Below, one piece after another: positions 16,259 to 24,500 of a stretch of 38,331 bases of DNA. The stretch is from Candidatus Kuenenia stuttgartensis (lineage in GTDB: Bacteria; Planctomycetota; UBA11346), in assembly GCA_945876185.1 (NCBI GenBank), contig CAMCMZ010000035.1, positions 1 through 38,331 on the forward strand, written 5' to 3'. The position numbers and the translations under genes were made by a program. Position 1 is the stretch's first letter, and every line of letters starts with the position of its first letter. Below the pieces are notes generated by a model. It worked only from the letters and a program-made list of their open reading frames with translations. It did not search any database and was not told the DNA's origin.

Positions 16259-17488
16259 ATGACGCTAGGAACCCTCACCATGGAATCACCCCCGACCACC
16301 CCGCTCAGCTTGCGCGAGGACCTGGTCGCGGTGGCTCTGAGCCGGGATGTCGCCGCCTTTGAACGTCTGGTCGTCCGCCACACCGGCCTGGTGCGACGGG
16401 CGTCCCAGCGCCAGTTCCCACGCGATCCTGGGTTGGCGGATGAAGCCGCCCAAGCCGCGTTCTGGGCGCTTTGGACTCGAACGCAGGCAGTGCCAAACGC
16501 GGAGGCTTTGCCGGGCTGGCTGATACGGTCTACCCAATTGGCGGCGATGGCCCTGCGTCGCGAGGCTGGACGCCGCAAATCCAACGAAGGGAACGCCGCC
16601 ATGGAACAGGCCCGGACTTCGGGTGACGACGCCTTCAGCGCAGCCCGCCAGCACCTCGATGCGGCGTTGACCGCGATGCCGGCCAAACTTTCGGCCGCGC
16701 TGATTGCCCAATACTTGGGCGGCAGTGGCGGCAGTAATCGTGGCGAGGCAGCTTCGGAACTCGGCATATCTCCTGAGGCCCAGAAGAAACGCGTCCAACG
16801 CGGCCTGGAATGGTTGCGGTCCTGGTACGCCGAGCGCGGCGTGGTGCTCGGCGTTACGGGACTTGGGATTTTCCTCGGCAACGAATCCGTCGCCTGCGAG
16901 GCCGCGCCAACCTGGGCCAGTCAGACGAGCCAGACGGTGGTGGCAGGCAAGTGCTCGGCTGGAGTCGTGCTCGCAGGGCGAACCATCGTGAACGATGCGG
17001 TCGCCCTGACGCGGCAATCCCTAACCTTCAAGGCAGGACTGGGAGCCGCAGGTTTGCTTGCGGCAGGAATCGTCGCTGCCTGGTTGTGGTCACCGACCGC
17101 GCGTCGAGAGCCTCCCCATGCCGGGACCGCTCCCGCCATTCCTGTCGTCGTACCCGATGCGATGCCCGACCTGCAAGGTTCGATCAACCAAGGGCGAGCA
17201 GCCACCAAGTCTCTGCCACCAATCGACCTGCCTCTGATGAGGGGGGTCGTGCCATTCGATCCCACCTGGATCAAAGCCATCAACGCGCAACCTATTCTGC
17301 CACCAGGCAACACCCGATTTCACGAATACGCTAGGAAATTCTATAAGGTTCCCAACCCGGCCGGGATCGAGGTTGCCACCTACCTGGGCGGCCCCGGCAG
17401 CGAATGGCTGGCTGGCGGCGGCTTCCAGGACGACGGTTCCATCGTCGTGGCTGCGCGAAGAGGAACGTTGGGGCATCGTCTCGCGTGA
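16259..17488 (+). CDS. ECF sigma factor with C-terminal membrane extension, truncated
   Basis: The ATG at 16259 has a strong ribosome binding site (AAGGAGAT, 16246-16252); upstream frame extensions lack one. The 409-aa product starts with a sigma-70 region 2 (about 20-110: AFERLVVRHTGLVRRASQRQF, DEAAQAAFWALW, LPGWLIRST) and a region 4 (about 130-190: GEAASELGISPEAQKKRVQRGLEWLR). One membrane helix follows (FKAGLGAAGLLAAGIVAAWLW, about 260-280), then a periplasm-facing tail. Near the end, VATYLGGPGSEWLAGGGFQDDGSIVV looks like the first unit of a beta-propeller-type repeat, but the frame then shifts and stops. Such fused sigma factors are known from PVC bacteria, where the tail may sense or anchor. 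Sigma function is plausible; the C-terminus is damaged. Confidence 0.75.
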   Translation: MTLGTLTMESPPTTPLSLREDLVAVALSRDVAAFERLVVRHTGLVRRASQRQFPRDPGLADEAAQAAFWALWTRTQAVPNAEALPGWLIRSTQLAAMALRREAGRRKSNEGNAAMEQARTSGDDAFSAARQHLDAALTAMPAKLSAALIAQYLGGSGGSNRGEAASELGISPEAQKKRVQRGLEWLRSWYAERGVVLGVTGLGIFLGNESVACEAAPTWASQTSQTVVAGKCSAGVVLAGRTIVNDAVALTRQSLTFKAGLGAAGLLAAGIVAAWLWSPTARREPPHAGTAPAIPVVVPDAMPDLQGSINQGRAATKSLPPIDLPLMRGVVPFDPTWIKAINAQPILPPGNTRFHEYARKFYKVPNPAGIEVATYLGGPGSEWLAGGGFQDDGSIVVAARRGTLGHRLA

Positions 17489-17666
17489 CTTCGGCGGCCG
17501 TCGCAAGGTTTTGCTGACCTGTGGCGCAATCGCCGAACAGCAAGGCTACGGCCCCACCGCGATTCCGGCACCATCCCACCGCCCGATCCAGCCCAGGTAT
17601 GGCGGCGGGATCAGCGATGGCTGGTTCCTGCTGCTCGACCTCGGACCCACCCCCACATCGCATTGA
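17451..17666 (+). pseudogene. Out-of-frame tail of the sigma-factor/propeller gene
   Basis: In another frame from about 17451 the sequence reads REEERWGIVSRDFGGRRKVL and later RYGGGISDGWFLLLDL, ending at a TGA at 17664-17666. This looks like the last unit and C-terminus of a beta-propeller-repeat protein. Joined to the preceding frame it would complete a much shortened propeller, so an internal deletion together with a frameshift is the simplest reading. The following 17667-17878 is a gap before the next gene with no supported feature. Confidence 0.5.
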
Positions 17667-17878
17667 CAGCCCCTGCACCTCGAATTCTTCCTGAAGACCC
17701 TTTAGGTGGTCAGGGAGTAAATCAACTGCGTTTCACGGCCCCCTGGCCCTCGCCGATCACGCGCTGGCACCTGCACTGCCTTCCCGGGCTTTCCCCTCAG
17801 CGGCACCTGTCGCCTTACCCTGCCGCCAATGCAACGGCAGGCTTGCATGCGAGTATTCACCATCGAGGCATCATCTCC

Positions 17879-19900
17879 ATGAACCATCGTCTCGGCCTGC
17901 TCATCGGCTTCTGTGCCACCCTTTGCAGCAGTGAGGCCGATCATGTTCGTTTCACCCAGGATGCTGTCACCATCCCTTGGTCGGTCAGCACTGCGTGGCA
18001 TCAGGTCGATCCGGCGAATAAGACCCGTGGCCGGGCCTTGTGGTTCGATCCCTCTACCCGTCGGCCAGCCGGTGACCGATCCTTCAAACGACTACGCCTC
18101 GAAAACCGTTTCTTGACCCTGGATGTACTCCCTGAGGTCGGCGGGCCGGTGGCACGGGCGGTGTACCGGCCAACCGGCGAAGACCTCTTCTTTTGGGAGG
18201 GCAAGGCCAAGGACTGGTTGCCCTTCTGGGAATCCGGAGTCAAGGCCAGTTTTCCGTATCGAGAACATGGCGTTCCCACCGATGGCGCACCCTGCGGTTG
18301 GCGAATCCTCCATCACGACGACGGATCTGTCTCGTTGGCGCTCTGGCAGGAATTCAGCCGCAATACCGGGATCGAACACTGTCAGATGTTCGGTCGGCAC
18401 AGCACTATGTTCCTGTCGCAAATCGTGACCCTGCGGCCCGGCGAAGCCTGTTTCAGTATCCGGTACCATATCACGAACCCGACTCTCTATCGACAGGGTC
18501 GCCAGTTCTGGTGCGATGCCTTGTTCCCTCGTTTTCAGGCCGCCACAGGTTGCATCCAGGGCGCGAACCAACCGCCGAAGATGGACGACGCCCGGTTCAT
18601 CTTCCCGGCGCAAACGATCAGCGACCACTGGGGTCGTCTGGAACGTTCGTGGTCGTCAGAGATGGCCATGGCATCTGCCTGGACTGCCGCCAACAACTCC
18701 GTCTTCGCCTGGGATCCCTTGCCGTTCTGTGGATTTTTCTATCCGCAGGCGGATCTGAATCGTCTGCGCATGATCGAGAATCCGGGCCTGGACAGAGCGC
18801 CGGGGGCCAAAATCTATCTCAATGGCACGGGTGGTTGGCGCGAAAACTCAGACCAACGCCACATGGACAACTTCCTTGAACTCTGGGGCGGCACCGATGC
18901 GGTCTTTGAGGGCGTGGCCAGTTGGATCGAATCCGGCCACGCTACCGACCTGACCTATCGTTTCGCCTTGGCGCACAACATTGGGAAAGTCATCTATGCC
19001 GATGCCTTGGGAGCGGTGGGCGGAGGACCGGATGGACTGCGGGCCATCACTTGGCGCGACACGCCAACCTTGCGCCTTCGTCGAGATGATCGGGAGGTGG
19101 TTGGACCCTGCGGACCAGAAAAGCCGCTCTTTCTGGCTGATGGGACTGGCGAGCGCATAGTCCGCTCCAGCACGACAGAGGAGATCACCTTGACTGCCGG
19201 GCCAGCCCTAATGGATCCTTCATCCCCCCGCCGTTATCAAGCAATCCGCGCGGTTCTGGCTGACCCCAGTCTTGATGAGCGTTTAGGTGAGGCGATGGTC
19301 CATGGTCGTCACGTTACCACTGCCCTCAGAAAGGCACCGGCGGGCAGCACTGCGGCAGGAAGGCTGCGATACCGCATCGGCGACTTGGCGGGTGCGGTGT
19401 CCCATCTGCGTCAGGCCACAACCAAAGATCCTGGCGATGGCGAGGCTTGGATGCTGTTGTCCGCCGCCTTGTTAGAGAAGGGCGAGGACGCCACGGACGC
19501 AGCGCAGCAGGCAGTCGCCGCCGAACGCCCGACTTTCGCTGCTTTGATGATCCTGGCCCTGGATCAATTGCGCTTGGGGAACCGCCACGAGGCCCTGAAA
19601 TTGCTCAATCGACTCATCATCGCCGAACCGGGCCATCAGGAGGCAAGACTTCTCAAGTCGGGTCTGCTCATCGAAACCGCGCGTTTGGCCGAGGCACGTA
19701 CCATCCTGGCGCAACTCGAGACCGAAGATCCCGCCGATCCGCGCCTGGTTTGGCTGCTGACCCGGCTTCCGGAACCACCCGAGGCGGTTCAAGAATCCTG
19801 GCGCACGCTCCAGGGCGAACCGGGATTGCCGCGCCGCCTGGAGGAGTTCCAGGCACTTCTGCAAGGCAGGTGGTTGCCGCCACAACGTATTCGACGCTAA
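17879..19900 (+). CDS. DUF5107-type protein with TPR repeats, exported
   Basis: The ATG at 17879 yields a short signal peptide (MNHRLGLLIGFCATLCSSEA). The 673-aa product has an N-terminal part (about 40-400) resembling DUF5107, a galactose-mutarotase-like beta-sandwich fold often linked to carbohydrate handling: FLTLDVLPEVGGPVARAVYR and YRQGRQFWCDALFPRF are typical-looking blocks. A helical TPR region follows at about 490-640 (repeats such as GDGEAWMLLSAALLEKGE and EALKLLNRLIIAEPG). The combination is found in PVC bacteria, but no activity is established. With the sigma-factor gene it makes up the cargo of the mosaic segment 16.0-20.0 kb. The longer open frame upstream adds no conserved sequence. 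Confidence 0.7.
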   Translation: MNHRLGLLIGFCATLCSSEADHVRFTQDAVTIPWSVSTAWHQVDPANKTRGRALWFDPSTRRPAGDRSFKRLRLENRFLTLDVLPEVGGPVARAVYRPTGEDLFFWEGKAKDWLPFWESGVKASFPYREHGVPTDGAPCGWRILHHDDGSVSLALWQEFSRNTGIEHCQMFGRHSTMFLSQIVTLRPGEACFSIRYHITNPTLYRQGRQFWCDALFPRFQAATGCIQGANQPPKMDDARFIFPAQTISDHWGRLERSWSSEMAMASAWTAANNSVFAWDPLPFCGFFYPQADLNRLRMIENPGLDRAPGAKIYLNGTGGWRENSDQRHMDNFLELWGGTDAVFEGVASWIESGHATDLTYRFALAHNIGKVIYADALGAVGGGPDGLRAITWRDTPTLRLRRDDREVVGPCGPEKPLFLADGTGERIVRSSTTEEITLTAGPALMDPSSPRRYQAIRAVLADPSLDERLGEAMVHGRHVTTALRKAPAGSTAAGRLRYRIGDLAGAVSHLRQATTKDPGDGEAWMLLSAALLEKGEDATDAAQQAVAAERPTFAALMILALDQLRLGNRHEALKLLNRLIIAEPGHQEARLLKSGLLIETARLAEARTILAQLETEDPADPRLVWLLTRLPEPPEAVQESWRTLQGEPGLPRRLEEFQALLQGRWLPPQRIRR

Positions 19901-19920
19901 ATGATTTTCCCGCGTGGCTG

Positions 19921-20013
19921 CGGTGACGGCGCCGCAAGGCTGGCCTCCGCCACCGCCGCGTGGTGTTTGAGATCGCGGTAGGCCTTCATCCACTTCTTCA
20001 TCAGGACCAGCAG
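19921..20013 (-). pseudogene. C-terminal fragment of the 34.9-kb hypothetical gene
   Basis: Positions 19931-20013 match 34985-35067 of the intact gene and encode LLVLMKKWMKAYRDLKHHAAVAEASLAA, against ...AYRDPKHHAAVAEASLAA in the intact protein; weaker similarity reaches back to 19921. The match stops exactly at 20013, where pgsA-derived sequence begins. In the intact gene this piece lies only 8 bp from the piece found at 16026-16153. Confidence 0.85.
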
Positions 20014-20398
20014 CATCATCGCGATCTCGGCTCTGCCCGGCCTGACGTTCACCAGGAACCCGTGGTTCCTGGTCTGTGGATTGGCCATTTGCGTCGTCAT
20101 ACTACAAAAACCTGCAAAAACGCTTGCGTCTGGGACCGCCGGTTTGCAACCGGCCGCTGACCACGAGGCGAACCGGCCAAGGCCGAAAAGATGATGAATT
20201 GCAGGATAATTATGGTGGGCCTTGACCGGCTCGCCTGATCACCCCGTACGAATGGCCAATCCCCAGACCAGGAACCCGTGGTTCCTGGTGGTCACCGGCG
20301 TTCTGGTCTGGATCTGCGCCATCGCCAGCATCGGATCGATCATCGAATACATTTGGATCAACCGCGAGGTGTTGCGCGGCCTGGGCGCCAAGCGCTGA
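20014..20398 (+). pseudogene. Displaced second copy of the pgsA 3' end, interrupted
   Basis: 20014-20050 matches pgsA 15458-15494, and 20267-20398 matches 15495-15626 up to and including the stop codon. Between them lies a palindrome-bounded insertion (20064-20276). Of eight base differences from the resident gene, seven are synonymous; the eighth changes Trp188 to Arg at the insertion boundary. The copy therefore looks like the end of a formerly functional allele from a related genome. It lacks the catalytic N-terminal region and cannot work. Confidence 0.88.
20064..20276. mobile_element. MITE-like element with 28-bp terminal inverted repeats
   Basis: The arms at 20064-20091 and 20249-20276 are inverted copies with two mismatches, both beginning GGTTCCTGGTCTG read inward. 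Flanking them, a 23-bp sequence (20051-20073 and 20267-20289) is directly repeated; it is itself palindromic, so it may be part of the ends or a target duplication. The 213-bp element has no coding capacity and carries the same REP-like hairpin seen at 868-884 (here 20138-20154). It splits the displaced pgsA fragment. A transposase would have to act in trans; I cannot name the family. Confidence 0.65.
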
Positions 20399-20443
20399 TG
20401 GCGCGCAACGCTGGTGGCGCGCAACGCTGATGGCGCGCAACGC
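20396..20443. repeat. 16-bp tandem repeat, three units
   Basis: Units TGATGGCGCGCAACGC (20396-20411), TGGTGGCGCGCAACGC (20412-20427) and TGATGGCGCGCAACGC (20428-20443) follow one another. The first begins with the stop codon of the displaced pgsA copy. Positions 20444-20503 up to the next gene hold nothing recognisable. Confidence 0.85.
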
Positions 20444-20503
20444 TGACCCATTTTAGTTAGGGGCGTTCCTGGCCTCCCCGGAGACTTCCGCGACCTGCCG
20501 GAG

Positions 20504-21553
20504 TCAGCGCTGGTAGGCCGGCAGCAGGTAGCGCTCCACCGCCAGGGCGAGCACGGCCATGCTGGTGGCGTACACCGGGCCGGCCTCGCCCTGCGGCCAC
20601 GAGCCATCGGTCTGCTGGCGCGGCAGCAGGGCATTCTCGATCGTGGTGCGGTAGGCGCCCCAGGCCTCGGGATCCGCGCGGCTGACGCCGACGGCATCGT
20701 AGTAGCAGCGATAGTAGAAGAACGGCTGGCCCCAGGCGATGGGATCGGCGCGCAGGCGGCGCACGATCGCGGTGGTGATGGTGGCGTCGGCCGTACCGGT
20801 GCTGGCCATGGCCAGCAGGGCCAGCCCGCGCAGCGCCGGCGCCTCGCGGTCGCCGGGCTGATAGCACACCAGGCCCTGAGCGCTGATGCAGCTGCGCACA
20901 TAGGTGGCGGCGGCGCGCACCACCGCCTCGTCCACCGTGACCCCGATGGCCTGGGCCGAGCGCAGACCCAGCAGTTGCCAGCCTGACAGGCTGAGATCGC
21001 TGTCCCGGTCGTGCGGATGGTAGCGCCAGCCGCCGCGATGGCGCGCGTCCTTGCGGATGCGCGCTGCGGCGAGGGTGAGCGCCACCGCGCGCTCCAGCGC
21101 GGCGCGCAGGCGCTCGTCCAGCGCGGGATCGCCGTTCATCCCCACCACCTCGGACAGCAGCAGGGTGGCGATGCCGTGGCCGTACATGCGGCTGTCGTCG
21201 GCGGCGCCGAAGTAGCCCTTGGGGTCTTGGAACTCCAGGAACCTGGCCAGGCCCCGGCGGATGAGCCCACCGTGTTCGCGATCGGTGCCGGTGACGCCGG
21301 CGGCGAAGTGCGCCATCAACGCCAGCGCGCTCAGCGCCCCCTGGTGCTGGCCCTCGGCGAAGGTGCCATCGGGGCGCATCTGCCGACGTAGCCAGGCCAG
21401 GCCGCGCTCAATGGCGGCATCGCGCGCGGGTCGGGTTGAGACGGTGCGCAGCACCTGCTCATCATCGCCGACCGCGGCCGACAGCGCGGGCGTCAAGCCC
21501 GGCAGCAACGCGGCCAGGACGGTCAACCGCAGGATCAACGTGGTTGGCTTCAT
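20504..21553 (-). CDS. Exported alpha/alpha-toroid (prenyltransferase/squalene-oxidase-like repeat) protein
   Basis: The 349-aa product starts with a signal peptide (MKPTTLILRLTVLAALLPGLTPALSAA). Repeated helical units follow with the pattern of terpenoid-cyclase/protein-prenyltransferase toroids: AIERGLAWLRRQMRPDGTF, GLARFLEFQDPKGYFG, RGGWRYHPHD and QQTDGSWPQGEAGPVYATSMAVLAL. The acidic DxDD motif of squalene-hopene cyclase is not present, so it is probably a scaffold or binding domain, not a cyclase. Its ATG overlaps the stop of the DUF4175-like gene (ATGA), making it the last gene of the MoxR operon. Such proteins are regular companions of MoxR/vWA clusters in Planctomycetota; the role is unknown. 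Confidence 0.8.
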   Translation of the reverse strand: MKPTTLILRLTVLAALLPGLTPALSAAVGDDEQVLRTVSTRPARDAAIERGLAWLRRQMRPDGTFAEGQHQGALSALALMAHFAAGVTGTDREHGGLIRRGLARFLEFQDPKGYFGAADDSRMYGHGIATLLLSEVVGMNGDPALDERLRAALERAVALTLAAARIRKDARHRGGWRYHPHDRDSDLSLSGWQLLGLRSAQAIGVTVDEAVVRAAATYVRSCISAQGLVCYQPGDREAPALRGLALLAMASTGTADATITTAIVRRLRADPIAWGQPFFYYRCYYDAVGVSRADPEAWGAYRTTIENALLPRQQTDGSWPQGEAGPVYATSMAVLALAVERYLLPAYQR

Positions 21554-24500
21554 GGCGGACCTTCATTCAGACGGGTGAAATAGGCCCGGATCGCGACCTG
21601 ATCCTCTTCGCCGTAGCCGCGCTCGCCGGCCTGGCGGATGGCCTGCTCCAGGCGTGGACGCAAGCGGGCCCAATCCGCCTGGTCGCGGCCGTTGCGGTTG
21701 CCCTCGACGAACATGCTGCGTTCGCGGTGGCGGCCCGTTGCCGTCTCGCCACCGCCTCCTCCTCCGGTGCGTGACTCTTCATCCTCCTCAGGGCGGGTGC
21801 CCGCAGCCTTCGCGGTCTGGGCCTCTGCCGTGGCCTCCTTTGCGGCGGCGTCGGCCGCCACGGCGGACTCAACCTCGGTTTCGTCCTCTTGCAGCACCGC
21901 CTGGCGCAGCAGGCGGGCAGCGGCCGTCGCCAGGGCCTGATCGGCGAGGGCGGCCTGGACCACCCGCGCCCCCTGGATCTGGGTCTCGCGCTGGTCGATG
22001 GCCAACAAGGCGCTGGCGGCGAACCGCGCCGGCGAAGGCAGCGGCGTGGCGACCGGTGCGGCGGTTTCATCGTCGACCGTGCGCGCGGCCATCGCCTGCC
22101 GCGCGCGACGCAGGGTTTCGGCCTGCTGCAGCTGGATCGGCGCCACGGCGGCGATGGCGGCCAGGGCGCGGTCGCCGCACTGCTGGAGCGCGCGCGCCTC
22201 CTGCTGCACCTGGTCTCCGATTTCAGCTGCGCCCAAACCAGCTGCGCCAAGTCCGGCTATGGGCTGGCCGGCGATTGGCTGTCGCTGACCCAGGGCCACG
22301 GCCCCGCCGACGACGGTGCCGACGCGGTCAGCAAGCTGATGCGCCTCAACGGCGCAGAGCGCCAGGCTGGCGATATCATCGGCATCCACCGCTGCCGTCA
22401 GCGCATCTTCCCATCTGCTTCGCCATTGCCGGGTCACCGTCAATGCTGTCTCGATGGCCCGGCCAGACTCGCCGGCCGGTGTCGCGCTGTTCGCAAGGCG
22501 TTGCTCTGCCTGGCCCCATGGTTCCAGCGCGGCACGCAGCGACGGAGCGGGTGGACGCAGTCCGGGGGCGGGTGCTTCCATGGCCACCAGCAGGCGATCG
22601 GCCAGATCACGGCCGCGATGGCGCAGCGCACCTGAACGGCGATCGAGCACGACCAGGGCCTGCCCGACCCGGGTCAGTCCGCGGGCCGCAGGCATCCAGG
22701 TCGCCTCAGGCTGGGCTTTGTCGAAAGCGCCAGGCAGGATGGCGCGCAGTCCCCGCCGTTGGGCGTGCAACCACCGTTCGGCCTGGGCTGCCAGCGCCGC
22801 AGCCGGATCCGCCGTGGTCTCTGGCTCGGGACCGCCCCAGCGCTGGGCGACGCGCGCGCTGGCTTGGATCCCGGCCTGGGATCCGGCGGCGGCGGCGAGC
22901 TGTCCCAGCGCATGCACCTGGCGGACCAGGGTGAGCGCGGCCGCGTCGGTGGGATCGGGTCGGGCCGGTTCGTGACCGGCTGGCAGGGGTGGAAGCTGCG
23001 CCGCCGCCTCGGTCAACGCGGCGCGTCCGGGGTCGGCCGGCAGTGCCGCCACCACCTCCGTCAACATCGTGGCGGCGCCGCGCACCTCGGCGGCGGCCTG
23101 CTCCCAAGCCACCAGGGCTGCGACCGCAGCGTGAATGGCCGGTTCGTGCGCCACCGCGACCGTCGGATCGTCTGGCATGGCGGCAAGCCGGCGCAGAAGC
23201 TCTTCCATAGCCTGGCGGTTTCCGCCCGCCGCCGTGGCGGCGATGGCCATCAGCGTGACGTCGGGGACGGTGCGTTCCGGCGTGGCTTCAACCACGCGCT
23301 GCGCCTCCTGCGGCTGGGCCGGGGGTTCGCTGCCTGCCAGCGCGTTGGCCAGGGAGCGTTGCGCCTGGGCCTGGGCGTTGCGGCACTGCGCCTCCAGGGC
23401 CAGGGCGCGGCGGTGCAGTTCCAGGATCAATGCCAGGGTCAGCGCCGGCCGCACCGTCGCATCGGCTTCGGCGAGCTGCGCCAGTTCGGGTGCCAGCGGA
23501 CGGCATTCAAGGGTGGTGTGCAGCTCTTGGCGCAGGGTCGGTTCCAGGGCTGCGGCCGCAGCGGTTGCGCGCTGGACCTGATCCGCCAGGGCGGAGCGCG
23601 AGCGCGCGGTGTCCGCTTGCCTGGCCCGCAGCGCTTCCCCGGCCGAGCGGCGGATCAGCTTAACGGCGGCGAAGCGCCCGTCAGCCCGGGTGAGGTCGAG
23701 GAACGCCCGGCGGACGAGGGTCTGTCCGGTGGCCTCATGCAGGGCACGGCGTTCGGCCCCCACCGGTTCCAGCGCCACCAACGAACGGTCGATGGCCTGG
23801 CGCCACGCGACTGGGTCGCCGCGCAGTTCCAGGCGGTTCTGCCCAGCCAACACCAAGTTCAGCCGGGCGATCCGCACCAGCAGATGGGCGGCGCGGATCC
23901 GTTCGAGTGCCCCGGAGCGGGGTGCGGCGAGACGGCGTCCGGCCTCGCGCCCGGTGAGGGCCAGGTCGTCGTGCAGGCGCCGCACGCCCGCAAGCATCTG
24001 CGCCATCAATTCGGCGCGGGCCTCGGGCGCAGGATCCTGCCAGCGCTTCGTCTGGTCGGCCTGACCCAGGCGTGCGCGCAGCTCGGCCACCAGGCGGGGG
24101 AGGGCATGGCCGTCATCATCGACCAGGGCAGTCGCGGCCGCAGCAGAGCGGCCCAGCCAGGCGTCGAGCAGTCGCCGCACCTCGGCGGCCCGGCGCGTCA
24201 GAGTGGCGACTCGCGTCAACACCGTCGATCCCCCGGCGGGAAGATCAGCCAGAGCGGTGCGCAGGGAGGTGGTCTCGGCTTCGGCCTTGGTGCAGGCTTC
24301 CAACGCGGCACTGCTGGCAGGATCTGTCCCGGCCCCGGCTTCGACGAGGTGGTGCGCCAGGGGTTCGAACAGCCGTCCCAGCGGGGCCAGCAGCGCGTCC
24401 AGCCGCGTCGCCAGCGCCTGGGCTTCGGCCACCCCGTGCGTGGCGATCAGCGCCACCGCGCGTTCGCGCTCGGCGCCCGCAGGCGGCGGCGCTGCCGCTG

